64,000 nucleotides of DNA from Natronoarchaeum rubrum (GTDB lineage Archaea > Halobacteriota > Halobacteria > Halobacteriales > Natronoarchaeaceae): assembly GCF_024494695.1 (NCBI RefSeq), contig NZ_JANHDP010000004.1:496001-560000 (forward strand), read 5' to 3'. Shown piece after piece: positions 17,865 to 27,989 of this stretch. The notes under the pieces are model-generated. The model searched no databases. It was not told the DNA's origin and saw only the letters and a list, made by a program, of their open reading frames with translations. Every line of letters begins with the position of its first letter. The stretch's first letter is position 1. A program made the position numbers and the translations under genes.

Positions 17865-18084
17865 TGTCGAGCGTTTCGAGGGCTTTCAGGCGGTAATCGA
17901 CACCTTCGTTCCACTGTATCATCCTCACGAACTCTTCGTCACCGCAGTACTCGACGGCGACGTTGCATCGGGACACCTCCTTCCCACGCTCGGCTGGGTG
18001 CTCGGATTACTCGTCATCGCGTTCGTTGCCTACGGGCGTGCGGCTGGGAACGGCTGGCTCACATCGAACGGAGGCTCAGCATGA
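17865..18084 (+). pseudogene. C-terminal fragment of an ABC-2 type permease
   Basis: The last 65 or so residues (GFQAVIDTFVPLYHPHELF ... GWVLGLLVIAFVAYGRAAG) look like the end of an ABC-2 transporter permease: a periplasmic loop followed by the final membrane helix. The N-terminal five helices and the ATPase gene are absent and the fragment abuts the hairpin element. It ends ATGA-overlapped with the next permease, so the original operon order is preserved. It could still be translated from an internal start but would not be functional. Confidence 0.55.
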
Positions 18085-18812
18085 CCCGCGTCGGTGCCGC
18101 CCTCCGAAGTGGAGCAACGGAACTCCGTCGGACGCCGTTACTCCTCGCACTTCTCGTGTTCGCGCCCGCCTACGTCATTTACCTCTTCACGCTCGTCGCG
18201 CCCGAGGGAACCGCCGTTGTCCACCTTGGAGACGAGATCGTACGGACGCCGCTTGCCGAGGCATTCCCGGCGTTCACCACGCCGATGACAGCGGCGTTAC
18301 TGTCAGGCATCACTGGGCTATTCCTGATGCACAGCTCAGCGCTCGCGGACTCGCGGCTCGTTGTCGCCGGCTACCGCGCCCACCAGGTCGTCCTCGCTCG
18401 ACTCGGGCTCCTGCTCGGCGTTGCGGCCGTTGCGACAGGCGTCTCCGTCGGCGTGATGCTCACCGCGTTCGAACCGGAACACCTCGGCTGGTTCGTCGTG
18501 GGTGCCGGTCTCACAGCACTCGTTTACGGAATGGTCGGCGTGCTCGCAGGCGTCCTCCTAGCGCGCATCACTGGCGTGTACCTCATCCTCTTCGGTTCGA
18601 TGATCGACCTCTTCATCTTCCAGAATCCCCTCGCAACCGACCCGCCAGCCGCCGCCCAGTTCCTCCCCGGCCACTACCCGCTCCGTGTCGCAATGGAAGC
18701 TGGCTTCACTGGAACAGTAGAGATTGCGTCGATCGGATGGACGCTCCTCTACCTCGGCATCCTCACTGCCATCGCAACCTGGGCCTTCTATCGAGAGATG
18801 AACGTCACCTGA
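18081..18812 (+). CDS. ABC-2 type transporter permease
   Basis: 243 residues from ATG 18081, with GGAGG 7-11 bases upstream. It has six predicted membrane segments (for example LLLALLVFAPAYVIYLFTL at 21-40, AALLSGITGLFLM, LGLLLGVAAVATGVSVGVM, WFVVGAGLTALVYGMVGVLAG, ITGVYLILFGSMIDLFIF and IGWTLLYLGILTAIATWAF). It is the membrane subunit of an ABC exporter, typically of drugs, lipids or peptides. It overlaps the truncated permease before it by four bases. No ATPase subunit lies nearby, so the transporter is probably inactive unless supplied from elsewhere. Confidence 0.75.
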   Translation: MTRVGAALRSGATELRRTPLLLALLVFAPAYVIYLFTLVAPEGTAVVHLGDEIVRTPLAEAFPAFTTPMTAALLSGITGLFLMHSSALADSRLVVAGYRAHQVVLARLGLLLGVAAVATGVSVGVMLTAFEPEHLGWFVVGAGLTALVYGMVGVLAGVLLARITGVYLILFGSMIDLFIFQNPLATDPPAAAQFLPGHYPLRVAMEAGFTGTVEIASIGWTLLYLGILTAIATWAFYREMNVT

Positions 18813-19005
18813 TTCAGCACGCGATCACGAGCATCAGAGATTTCTGGGAGAAAATACGGCGCTAGGTAGACACCTCTAATGAGTAATTGATGACTCACCG
18901 TCCTCCAAGGAGAAAACATCAGCAGAGCTATGAGATTGTCTATAGGATGTATATTCCATATAACTATAGACAAATTTAAGTAGGAATGCAGGATCTATTT
19001 CCCCC

Positions 19006-19893
19006 ATGACCGACGGACCGTCACTAGAGATACCGACGGGCCCGCAAGAGACGTACGACCGGGACTCGGGGATCGTTCCGCCACCATTGCCGCCCGACGA
19101 CCCAGAGGCTTGGTACGCACCAGATATCTGTGAACAGTATGAGTTACACCCCGGCGTAGTCGCAACAATCCGTGACTGCGACAAGGCGTTCGAATACGAG
19201 GTTCGCGAGCCGATGCTATCGTCATCCGATGCAACAGCACTGGCAGATATCAAATGCCACTTCAGTGATGCGAACCTGACGCGACCCCTGACTCGAGAAG
19301 GGACTGTCGAGCGCATGGCAGCCGGTTTCGATCCAAAGTACCAACAGGTTCTGGACAGACTACTCCAGTGTTCCTCGGCAGCTCGGCGACGGATAACCTA
19401 CCATGCACTTCGGGAATTACGCTGCCTTCGCGATTTGACGCCACTGGCGCTAGACGATCGGATAGAAGTCGCCGATGTCGCCGAAGACAGGCTGACCGTC
19501 CACACTGAGGATTACGCACCGGCAAAGACGAAATTCGAGACGGACCCCTCGTATCTCGATCGGTTCGTCAGTGAGCGGTTGACGACATACACTGTTTCTT
19601 TCCAGGAGTTCGAGATCCCGGTCGTAATATACCGTGAAAACCTGCTCGGTCGCGACACGTTCACGACAAAGTATGCCGTTCAGGAACCCGACTTGCTGCC
19701 CGGCGATGAGAACCTCATCGAGGAGTGCAAAGATCGGATCTGGGAGTCGAACGTCGACGGATTGGTTGACGATCGAAACGCGTTCGTCCGCGATCGGGCG
19801 CGAACGTTCCTCTCACGCCAGCTGACGGCCCGTCGAACGCGGGCGACTACAACGGTGTGGTCTTCCAGTTCATCTGTAGACACGCGGTCGTAG
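19006..19893 (+). pseudogene. N-terminal part of a PilB/FlaI-type secretion ATPase (3'-truncated)
   Basis: 295 residues resembling the N-terminal region of haloarchaeal type II/IV secretion ATPases that drive type IV pili: the IYRENLLGRDTFTTKYAV block, then LLPGDENLIEECKDRIWE, NVDGLVDDRNAFVRDRAR and LSRQLTARRTRA. The frame then runs into a short Ser-rich tail, and the Walker A/B ATPase domain is missing. The normal length is over 500 residues, so this is a truncated relic. A leftward remnant at 19959-20165 may come from the same pilus locus. ATTTAAG upstream near 18973 resembles a TATA box. Confidence 0.6.
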
Positions 19894-19958
19894 ATCATCG
19901 TGACCTGCGATCACGAGAAGCAGCACTGCGGAAAACCAGTCTGGAGAACCATACATCG

Positions 19959-20165
19959 TTAGCTCTCTTTCGCGCCCGGACACACCGTCACTTCGGAGCG
20001 CTGGCCGCTGATCGTGTCGATCCAGATCAGCGTAGGACCACTGTCGGTTCGGATATTGAAGTCATCGGCGATGATAGCTATGGCTGCTGTCCGGTTTGTC
20101 GTTTGGTTCGTTGTGGCGCTTGCTCCAGTTATGCTGTCAAGCAGTTCGCTGTCATTGCTATTCAC
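19959..20165 (-). pseudogene. Possible remnant of a pilin-like / pilus-locus protein
   Basis: A 68-residue frame on the minus strand (ASATTNQTTNRTAAIAIIADDF ends and a TLIWIDTISGQRSEVTVCPG finish) is Thr/Ala-rich and resembles the C-terminal beta part of haloarchaeal pilin-like proteins. It has no signal or membrane helix and faces the truncated PilB gene. Weak call, by resemblance and context only. Confidence 0.25.
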
Positions 20166-20268
20166 AGCATATTCGGGGGAACTGATTCAACGAACTGTTC
20201 ATTTCTCCATCCAAAATGGAAAATATTATGTTCTAAAAATAGAAAACCGCTCTGTGGAGGCAATAAGC

Positions 20269-23200
20269 ATGAATTTGATAGATAAAATAAATCCGTCAAG
20301 AGACATAATAGAAAGATTTATCGCAGTTTTATTTGCGATCCTAATGGTCGTATCGCTGATTACGATGCCAGTTCTTGGAGATTCACCAAACGGAACTTCC
20401 GTCGACAGTACAACCACTCCGGACGGCGAAAATCACCTTTTTGGGATTAGCGATAGCCCTCCAAGACAGGATAAGGGTAAGCCGGGAAATCCTGGCAATG
20501 GGCCACCCAGTAAAGGCAACGGTCCGCCAGGGCAGGATAAGGGTAAGTCGGGGAATAACGGCAAGGGGCCATCTGACAAGGCCAATGGCCCTCCCAAGCA
20601 AGATCTTGATACCGACATCGTCTTGCCAAAGTACGATCATAATGTAACCTCCTCGGTCGATGCTCATCAGCGTGCTACTGATAATCTAAAGGAATTGGAT
20701 ACTTCGGATGGTGCTAAGAAAACAATCGATGATATCATCACCAACCTGAATGACTCAGCAGCAGTATATCACGATCAAATTTACGTTGATTCCCGCGCTG
20801 CTTTTGAGCATAAAAAGAGGGCTCAGGAAGGGCTAAAAACACTCAGCGTTGAACACGAAGTTGACGAGGAGGATGTCGTTCAGAACACAAGTGAACTCAT
20901 CTATGATACCAGCAATCTCAGTGCCCGGCTAACAGTCCAGAACGCAGCAGACGCGTTTGAAAAACATGAGGATGAGTTCGACAACCCTGGGCAACGGCGG
21001 CAGGCCGAACGCCATCTCGCTAACGCTATTCGGGCCCTCAAACGAGCTAACGATGCGGTTGAAAAAGGTGCACTCCAACGGGGTCGGTCTGGTGGCAGTT
21101 TGAAGTCTTCAATTCAATCGCACCAGAACGCCATCAACCATCATCGGACTGCTGTCCACCAAGCAAACAAGGTCTTCAATGCTGTTGAAGACGCAACTGA
21201 GCCAAGGCTCTCCCTCTCCCAGAAGGGGGCGTTCGAGAAGGATGGCGAAATTTTCGCATTCGTTCGTGCCAATCTTTCGGATGCTCGGACCTACCGATAT
21301 GGGAACGCGACGGTGACAGCAACGGCAGAAGATGGCACGAGTCTCAACGCTAGTCCGGTAAGCCTTAGAACAGAAACAACTGATGTGACCGTTTCGTCAG
21401 GGCTGGTGGTCATTCCCCTCGGTTCTGAGCCAACAAACGCGACTGTAACAGTCGAAGCAACGACAGAAGGTGATCTTGAACGACGTGCTGAATCCCAACT
21501 TGAGGTCGTCGTCAGCCAGAACGACATCATCTCCGAGCCACCTGCAGATGATGAATACAACGAGGTAGGCGTTCGCAATGAGGAAACTGGCGTCTCGGTG
21601 GATGTCGGTGGAGAAGGCCTTCGTGAGACCGATATCCAGGTGACAAATGAAACACCTCGTGCTGAGCCGAACTTCAAGGCGGGTCCAATGGTCCGTATTC
21701 AAAACCGGACGGATGTTGACGAAGCGAGAGTTACTATCCCCCTCGCAGAAGATGTTGATCCATCGGAGAAACTCTCGGTATACAAATGGGATCCTGACGA
21801 TTCTTCTGGATGGACCAAGATCAACACGACAATTGATTCCGAGAATCGAACCGCAACTGCGAACGTAAGCTCGTTCTCCTATTTCTCCGTGTTCCGCATT
21901 GATGAGTGGAACGGATATACTACGTCAACAATTACGCTGGAAGATCGCCATCTTGTTAATGAAAGTGATGGTTCCAAAGGCAGTGGAACAGCAAAGTCGC
22001 TAGATCTGATGCTCGTCGTCGACGAGAGCGGGTCAATGGGCGGATCGCGAATCTACAGCGCACGCGTAGCCAGCAAACGCTTTGTGGGTGGTCTTCTAGA
22101 GGACGATCGAGTTGGACTTGTAGGATACTCGTATGGATCCACCCTACACCACGGGCTTACCACGAACCACGACCAACTCAACGAGAGTGCCAATTCATTG
22201 TCGGCCGGTGGGAGTACCAACACAGGGGCCGGACTGAAAGAGGCTCTAACAGAGATCGAAACCAATGGAGAGAGCGACCGGAAGCCAGTCATCATTCTTC
22301 TGTCAGATGGAAAAACTAACCTTGGTCCTGATCCAGTTGGTATCGCAAAGGAAGCTTCTAATAAGGGTATTGAGATCAGTACTGTCGGTCTAGGGAATTC
22401 AGTTGACGAGAACGAGCTTCAAGCAATTGCAGATCGAACTGGAGGAGATTATTATCACGCAGTGTCTTCCGGGGACCTTCCAGATGTCTTCCAGCGAGTC
22501 GCGGAGGAACAGACTAGCACGCAACTTCGCGACACCAATGATGACGGAATCCCCGATGCTGTTGCAGAGGCAAGTCCGCCAATCTCCACTGGGCCCGCCG
22601 TATACGAACAGGCTTCAGTTGAGATTGATCCGATTATGACGGATAGCAGTGGTGATGGACTGCTAGACAATGAGTCGATTGAGTATAACCATCGGGTATT
22701 CGAGGAAGATGGTGAACTGAAGTTGGAAGCGGAAATCGACGATATGGATGCCTACCCACTTCGGTGGGATAGCGATGGGGATGGATTGTCTGACCATGAG
22801 GAGGTCCAGTTAGGGACGAACCCAATGAGTCCAGACACATCCGGTGATGGCCTGATTGACCTGGCCGACCCATCACCGACTGAGGAAACCCGTCCACCGG
22901 TCGTTAGGTATGCCTCCTGGGATATTAACGATCTGACCAAATATCCAACGACAGCAATCACTATAACTGATAGCTTTACAGTTAAAGCAGAACCCACTGG
23001 CTCAGCAGACCAGATTGAGTCCATTAAGGTCGATCAGTATGTTGATTCACGCTTCCCTGGGAGAACAGGTTGGTATAACCGAACGTTGGACATCAAGGAA
23101 GCAGATGAAGATGGAGTATTCTATGGTACAACGAGCTTCGGTAAGCTGGGATCGAACCCAGATCGGGTCATAATCAGAGTCACTGATGAGGATGGGAATC

Positions 23201-24675
23201 AAGTTCGGATCAACCATGACGTTACTGAAGATCAAGCAGATGTACAGGTACTGACCGGTAGCCTCGTGGCAAGTGCCCCTGCGCGGGCTGCGAGTAGGTA
23301 TACACTCCCCCTACGAGCGAACCCGTATGTACTCGGTGGAACGGCCGCTGCAAGCGGGGGATATCTTGTCTATTCGGAAACTATGGCTGGATCAGCTGAG
23401 GGGGAGCGACTTGAGCGGCGGATCCATCAGCCTGTTCCAGCCACCGGTGAGATCAACAGTTGGGAACGGGATGGTGTAGAAATCACGCTACCCAGTGGCG
23501 CAGAGTACGACGAGGAAGTTCTCGATCGTAATCGCCGCCATGGCTGGGAACAGATCAAAGATCTACCCGGAATCAACGATCAAGAAGATGTCGGTGAAGT
23601 CATCGAAGACGGTGAGCGCCATCCCGGATTTGGTGAGTACGATGTCCTTTTGAATGAGGAAACTGCTCTCTGGATCCACGAGGAAACGATTATCTTCGGC
23701 ACGGAAGTCAGTCAGACAATTACCGAGGAAGAAGAGGAAATTGCAGAAGAGGTTGAGGAACGGACTGAGGAAAGTGAGAAAACCGAGAAAATCGACCGTG
23801 AAGAAGTCAAAGAGGAAATCCAAGATGGCAACCCCCACCTCAGAGATTTCAAAGGGTTGTTCGACTCCTACACGTATCAAATCTCTAAAGCAGTCAGAGT
23901 TACGATCCAGTACGGACCTTCAGCAGTATACCAGTGGCATATCGAGATTCAAGATGATGACGAAGATCCAGACCGTCAGTGCGCTCTAAATGCAGATGAT
24001 ATAGACATGTCTGTTGATTCTGTATCTGATCGGTCATTCGCATCCGCTGGTTCTGAGTACAAGGAGTTCGAGGGCACGTTCGAGAAGACAAAAGACCCTG
24101 TTGAAACCCGTCTTAAGTGTGCAATAGATCCTAACTCAGTAGTTCAGACATATGCGGATGACCCAACAGACATTACAGATGGAAGTATTGGCGAAAATGT
24201 CTCCGTTGAATTCGTTCGGGAACGAGGCCATGAGCTTAAATGGCCAGAAGGTGGCTTTGAGAAAGGCGACGCCTCGGAGATTGGGCCTGACATTATTGCA
24301 TATGATGAAGAAAATGATGAGTGGGTAGTCATTGAAGCAAAAACTACAACGAGTACAGATGCCGTGGGGATCGGATTATTGAATACCGATGCATATGATG
24401 GTTCACCGCAGCTATCGGATGACTGGATTGAAAATAGCTTGAATGAGCTAAATAGTAATGGTAAGTTAGATGATGGGTTCGTGAGTGACCTTGAACAAGC
24501 GCTTGACAGAGGAAATGTCAGAAAAGAGGTTGTTCTTGTAAGGGATGTTAATGGGGCAGGACATAGAACTCTGACAGAACCCTTGGGAGACAGGACCGAC
24601 ATCAGTATTGACAGAGTTGTTGGTGTTGATCAGGTTACGATCGTTGAATTACAGGCAACAGAGGCAAACCAATGA
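20269..24675 (+). CDS. Giant exported VWA protein with C-terminal nuclease-like domain (candidate polymorphic toxin)
   Basis: About 1468 residues from ATG 20269, which has GGAGG 8 bases upstream; the open frame upstream is AT-rich relic. A signal/membrane helix (about 17-37: FIAVLFAILMVVSLITMPVLG region) is followed by a Gly/Pro/Lys repeat (60-105), a helical region, a VWA domain with intact MIDAS start DESGSMG (about 583) and TNTG, calcium-type D-x-D-G-D repeats (about 752-870), a hydrophobic patch (about 1010-1035), a Glu-rich coil (about 1149-1186) and a C-terminal domain with GPDIIAYD...WVVIEAKTT (about 1340-1360), which fits a PD-(D/E)XK nuclease core. The modular plan, with a variable enzyme tail and an overlapping downstream gene, is that of polymorphic toxins. 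AT-rich compared with the chromosome. Toxicity is inferred. Confidence 0.65.
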   Translation: MNLIDKINPSRDIIERFIAVLFAILMVVSLITMPVLGDSPNGTSVDSTTTPDGENHLFGISDSPPRQDKGKPGNPGNGPPSKGNGPPGQDKGKSGNNGKGPSDKANGPPKQDLDTDIVLPKYDHNVTSSVDAHQRATDNLKELDTSDGAKKTIDDIITNLNDSAAVYHDQIYVDSRAAFEHKKRAQEGLKTLSVEHEVDEEDVVQNTSELIYDTSNLSARLTVQNAADAFEKHEDEFDNPGQRRQAERHLANAIRALKRANDAVEKGALQRGRSGGSLKSSIQSHQNAINHHRTAVHQANKVFNAVEDATEPRLSLSQKGAFEKDGEIFAFVRANLSDARTYRYGNATVTATAEDGTSLNASPVSLRTETTDVTVSSGLVVIPLGSEPTNATVTVEATTEGDLERRAESQLEVVVSQNDIISEPPADDEYNEVGVRNEETGVSVDVGGEGLRETDIQVTNETPRAEPNFKAGPMVRIQNRTDVDEARVTIPLAEDVDPSEKLSVYKWDPDDSSGWTKINTTIDSENRTATANVSSFSYFSVFRIDEWNGYTTSTITLEDRHLVNESDGSKGSGTAKSLDLMLVVDESGSMGGSRIYSARVASKRFVGGLLEDDRVGLVGYSYGSTLHHGLTTNHDQLNESANSLSAGGSTNTGAGLKEALTEIETNGESDRKPVIILLSDGKTNLGPDPVGIAKEASNKGIEISTVGLGNSVDENELQAIADRTGGDYYHAVSSGDLPDVFQRVAEEQTSTQLRDTNDDGIPDAVAEASPPISTGPAVYEQASVEIDPIMTDSSGDGLLDNESIEYNHRVFEEDGELKLEAEIDDMDAYPLRWDSDGDGLSDHEEVQLGTNPMSPDTSGDGLIDLADPSPTEETRPPVVRYASWDINDLTKYPTTAITITDSFTVKAEPTGSADQIESIKVDQYVDSRFPGRTGWYNRTLDIKEADEDGVFYGTTSFGKLGSNPDRVIIRVTDEDGNQVRINHDVTEDQADVQVLTGSLVASAPARAASRYTLPLRANPYVLGGTAAASGGYLVYSETMAGSAEGERLERRIHQPVPATGEINSWERDGVEITLPSGAEYDEEVLDRNRRHGWEQIKDLPGINDQEDVGEVIEDGERHPGFGEYDVLLNEETALWIHEETIIFGTEVSQTITEEEEEIAEEVEERTEESEKTEKIDREEVKEEIQDGNPHLRDFKGLFDSYTYQISKAVRVTIQYGPSAVYQWHIEIQDDDEDPDRQCALNADDIDMSVDSVSDRSFASAGSEYKEFEGTFEKTKDPVETRLKCAIDPNSVVQTYADDPTDITDGSIGENVSVEFVRERGHELKWPEGGFEKGDASEIGPDIIAYDEENDEWVVIEAKTTTSTDAVGIGLLNTDAYDGSPQLSDDWIENSLNELNSNGKLDDGFVSDLEQALDRGNVRKEVVLVRDVNGAGHRTLTEPLGDRTDISIDRVVGVDQVTIVELQATEANQ

Positions 24676-25460
24676 CTGAACTGACTGATAGTCAACGCGA
24701 GCAGCTTGATGGGATTGAGAGTTCGGCAAGGAATCAAATCGAAGAACGGCTTCAACGTCTTGAAAAAGGCGATGTAGTCACCCACAAAATCCCATCGTCC
24801 TATCGAAGTGTTGGGATGAAATATGAGAATGTTGCAATCTCTCGCGTATACAAAGGCGATATTCACGCTGCACGGAAGCAGTTCATGCAGGCTGCAGAGA
24901 TGTATCGACAAGCCGCAGAAACAGCGTTGGAAGAACCACCATATGCAACGTCTTTCCAACGTGTACCAATGACGTTTGTCGAAGCTTTGTACGCGGCATC
25001 ACTTGCGGGAGAAATGGAAATGGCCTCCGAAAATTCGAAGTCAATTAATAAACTCAATCCTGAAAGAGGAAGCGATAAAGCCCAAGACGACATTCTCTTC
25101 GAGCGTGATAAATATTTCCTGAGTCAGTGTTTGGCGGGTGTAGTTCTTGATCAAGTTGCGGAGAAAGATATCAACGAACTTAACAACATTAATCAGGAAA
25201 AAACGGGCCTCGATAAGATGTATGGGAAATCTATTATCAAGTTTACATCTGGGTCAGTTTCTAAAGAAGACCAGTTGGTTAAGCAAGGAGTTGAATTTGC
25301 GTTAAAATATCATGATCAACAACGTCATGAGGACAATGTGATCGATCTGATTATGGCATCTGAGGCTACTGCCTTACTCATTATCGCTGAAAATATTGGA
25401 TTCAATATTGAAATCCATAGTGACTTCATACCTGCAGAATTAGTAAATGCCGTGATATAA
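24672..25460 (+). CDS. Candidate immunity protein for the upstream toxin (all-helical, Imm49-like)
   Basis: 262 residues, overlapping the toxin gene by ATGA (24672-24675), so translation is coupled. It has no signal peptide and is predicted to be entirely alpha-helical, with TPR-like pairs (HAARKQFMQAAEMYRQAAETA; FVEALYAASLAGEME; LIMASEATALLIIAENIGF). This pattern resembles the Imm49 group of immunity proteins, but I cannot confirm membership without a profile search. The expected role is to bind and neutralise the nuclease domain inside the producing cell. Alternative: an unrelated helical adaptor. Confidence 0.5.
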   Translation: MTELTDSQREQLDGIESSARNQIEERLQRLEKGDVVTHKIPSSYRSVGMKYENVAISRVYKGDIHAARKQFMQAAEMYRQAAETALEEPPYATSFQRVPMTFVEALYAASLAGEMEMASENSKSINKLNPERGSDKAQDDILFERDKYFLSQCLAGVVLDQVAEKDINELNNINQEKTGLDKMYGKSIIKFTSGSVSKEDQLVKQGVEFALKYHDQQRHEDNVIDLIMASEATALLIIAENIGFNIEIHSDFIPAELVNAVI

Positions 25461-25983
25461 TATAGTATACTAGTCCATTTGTTTATTTACTACAGGTTCT
25501 ATCTCATCTAATGGCCGGATCCACACCGTGTATCTTCAGGTGCCACGAGAGGTTGGACAGATGGACATCATTGCCCTTAGGTTCCGGTATACCCGAGTAA
25601 ACCGCCCTTCGTGACGCTCTTTGACAGTGCACTCAGAAACTTCGACAAGCGTTCATCCAAATCGTCAACGTTTATTTCCCGGTCATTCACGTACAGCAGA
25701 ATGCTGTGTGCTCCCGAATTATCGGTTGAAGCCGCTGATCATCTCCTCGGCCCACTTGTCTCTAAATTCAGTATTTTCCAGCCATGCCACCACACGAGGC
25801 TCTTGGGGATATCGTCGCCGTCAAGATAGGCATCAATAGCCCGGTCCTCTTGTCACACTTATACTAGAAAAATATCAATTTCTCACAAATTCGATCACGA
25901 AATACACGTACGGTGCTTCGTCGGAATCAGAGATTCGTGGCGGAGGGTTTAGTATTAGTTCCTCGGTTAGTGAACGCGTACAG
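25461..25983. other. AT-rich gap with decayed coding sequence
   Basis: No intact gene is present. Between 25719 and 25849 the minus strand encodes EDRAIDAYLDGDDIPK and, after a frame change, PRVVAWLENTEFRDKWAEEM... to a stop. This looks like the end of a broken gene of unknown family. The remainder is non-coding and separates the toxin-immunity pair from the convergent conjugation operon. Confidence 0.4.
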
Positions 25984-27989
25984 CTATATCCCGCCTATCA
26001 CGTCCGTCTCATACCCGCTCGCACGAATCCTGAGCGGAAACCAGCCTTCTTCATCCATGCCCAGTAGCGCCTCGGAGTAGCCGTCCTCATCGTTGCCCGC
26101 TTTAGCCGTCCGAACCCAGTTCACTTCGCGCTCGCTCAGTCCGAACCATTCGGCTAACTTCTCGGCTTCCTCGTCGACGCGATGCAACAGCGTCATCGAA
26201 CAGAGACTCGCGATCGTCCGCGCTTCCGGCGTCAAGGAGAACTCGCCACCGGTCTGCGTGATGAAGTGCAAGGAGAGGTCGTAGTGGCGTGAATGCCGAA
26301 CGGCGGTCTCCAAGAAGGAAAGCGACGTGGCATCGGCCATCAGATAGTGCGCCTCGTCGATGACGAAGATCACGTTCTTCTCGGTGCCCTTCGCGCGCTC
26401 GTAGACGGCGTTGAACAGCACCTGCATCATCAGACTCGTCTCCGAGCGACCGCGCGTTCCCTCGTCTTGGTGAAGGTCGAGGTAGATCACCGGCGAGCCG
26501 AGATCGAACGAGGTCTCCTGAGCGAGGTTCGAGAGATCACCGTTCTCTGAAAAGGATGGTCGTAGATCCTTCAACAGCGACTTGGCGTCGTGCTTGACGC
26601 TCTCGCGTTCGGCATCAGTCGCATACCCGAACTCCGCGGGATCCTTGAGGAACGCTTCGAGGACGTCGATGACACCTCTGATCGTCGGCGAGTCGTTCCC
26701 GTGGGTTTCCGGGTCGCGTGTGATCCCACGGCGCTCGTAGGCGACCTGGACCGCCCGGCGCAGGGTCTGCTTTCGCTCGTCAAGCGGGTTGGTCGCGACG
26801 TGGGTGAAGAACGTCTCGAAGAACGTGAGCACCCACGAGATCTGTTCGGCCCACGGATCGAGGTCGGACACCGACTGCAGGACGTGATCGGGCGTCGCCT
26901 GAATATCGAGCGGATTGAATCCACGCGTCCCGCCAACCGTCACGCGCTCGCCGCCCAGCGCGTCGTTGACGCCTGCGAACCCGGCCAGGGGATCGAGCAT
27001 CACGATCACGGTGTCCGGGTCGTACATCGCTCGCCTGACGAGCTGGAGTTTCGTCGAGAACGACTTTCCGGCACCGAGTTTCCCGATGACCATCGTACAG
27101 TAGCCGGTTTCGCGATTGAACCGGTCGAGGATCAACGGACTCTCGTTGAGTGCGTAGGTGCCGTACTCGATGCCCGGTTCGGCGAACGTCCCCGCAACGA
27201 AGGGGAACATCGCGCCGACCGCGCCGCTCAGCATCGGCGTCTTGGTGTCCACCGAGTGATGCAGTTGGTCGAATCCGACCGGACTCGCGGAGACGAGCGT
27301 GTCGAGTTGGGACCACCGCGGCGTCACGGGCGTGAGGTTCGCCGGCGAACTCCGCGCGAGCTGTTCGACCGAGCGCGTATCGACTTCGTCCGAAGAGTCC
27401 CCACGTACCGTGAGATACATCGAGGCGTCGAACGCCCGCGTCGAGGTGTTCCGAAGGACGTCGTAGAGCTCGCGATAATCGTCGAGGTCTTTCCTGACGC
27501 CGCGGGCGCCCGCCCGACGTTTCTCGCTCAGGTAGTCGTAGTCCGCTTCGAGGTCCTCGATCTGGTTCTCCAGGGAATCGAGCGTCGCGTGCGTCTCCCG
27601 CGGGTCGAGATGGATCGAGATATCCGTCGTTCTGGTTTCGGGCGAAGAGTACAGCGTCTCGTAGAGGCCATCAGTAGGAGCGTCCGGGAACTCGGTGATC
27701 AGAGCGTCTTCGTCCAGTACTCACCCGTCCTGACGGCGTTCGCGCGTTCTTCGATGCTCGACGGCGAGACGATCGACTGGTGGGTCGAAGCAACATCAGC
27801 GAGCGGACGCTGTCCTGGGTCGTACTCGACCGTGGCATCAACATTTGACGGAGAACCTGCCGCATTCTCGTCCGACTCCTCCTGGTGTTCCTCGGCAGCA
27901 CCGTCGTCTTCGCCGCCGCCGTCACCTACACCGGCCGAGTCGTCCTCCGATCCATTCTGCCGGATCGCTGAGAGCAGCGATCCGATCAT
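25984..27989 (-). pseudogene. VirB4/TraC-like conjugation ATPase, interrupted by a one-base frameshift
   Basis: The gene encodes a 660-odd residue ATPase of the HerA/VirB4 class that powers type IV secretion of DNA. The first part starts at ATG 27989, overlapping the preceding gene by ATGA, and ends in RTGEYWTKTL followed by TGA at 27699. Protein-coding sequence continues in another frame from that point (LITEFPDAPTDGLYE...) without a start codon, through KRRAGARGVRKDLDDY, the Walker A IGKLGAGKSFSTK and Walker B FVIDEAHYLM, to the stop at 25984. Adding one base near 27700 restores a continuous family-like protein. Either the gene is dead or the assembly lost a base. Confidence 0.8.

Noticed and set aside
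20450..20600. Short repeats that could suggest a CRISPR-like array
   Set aside because: They are in frame and encode Gly/Pro/Lys repeats of the exported protein. There are no regular spacers.
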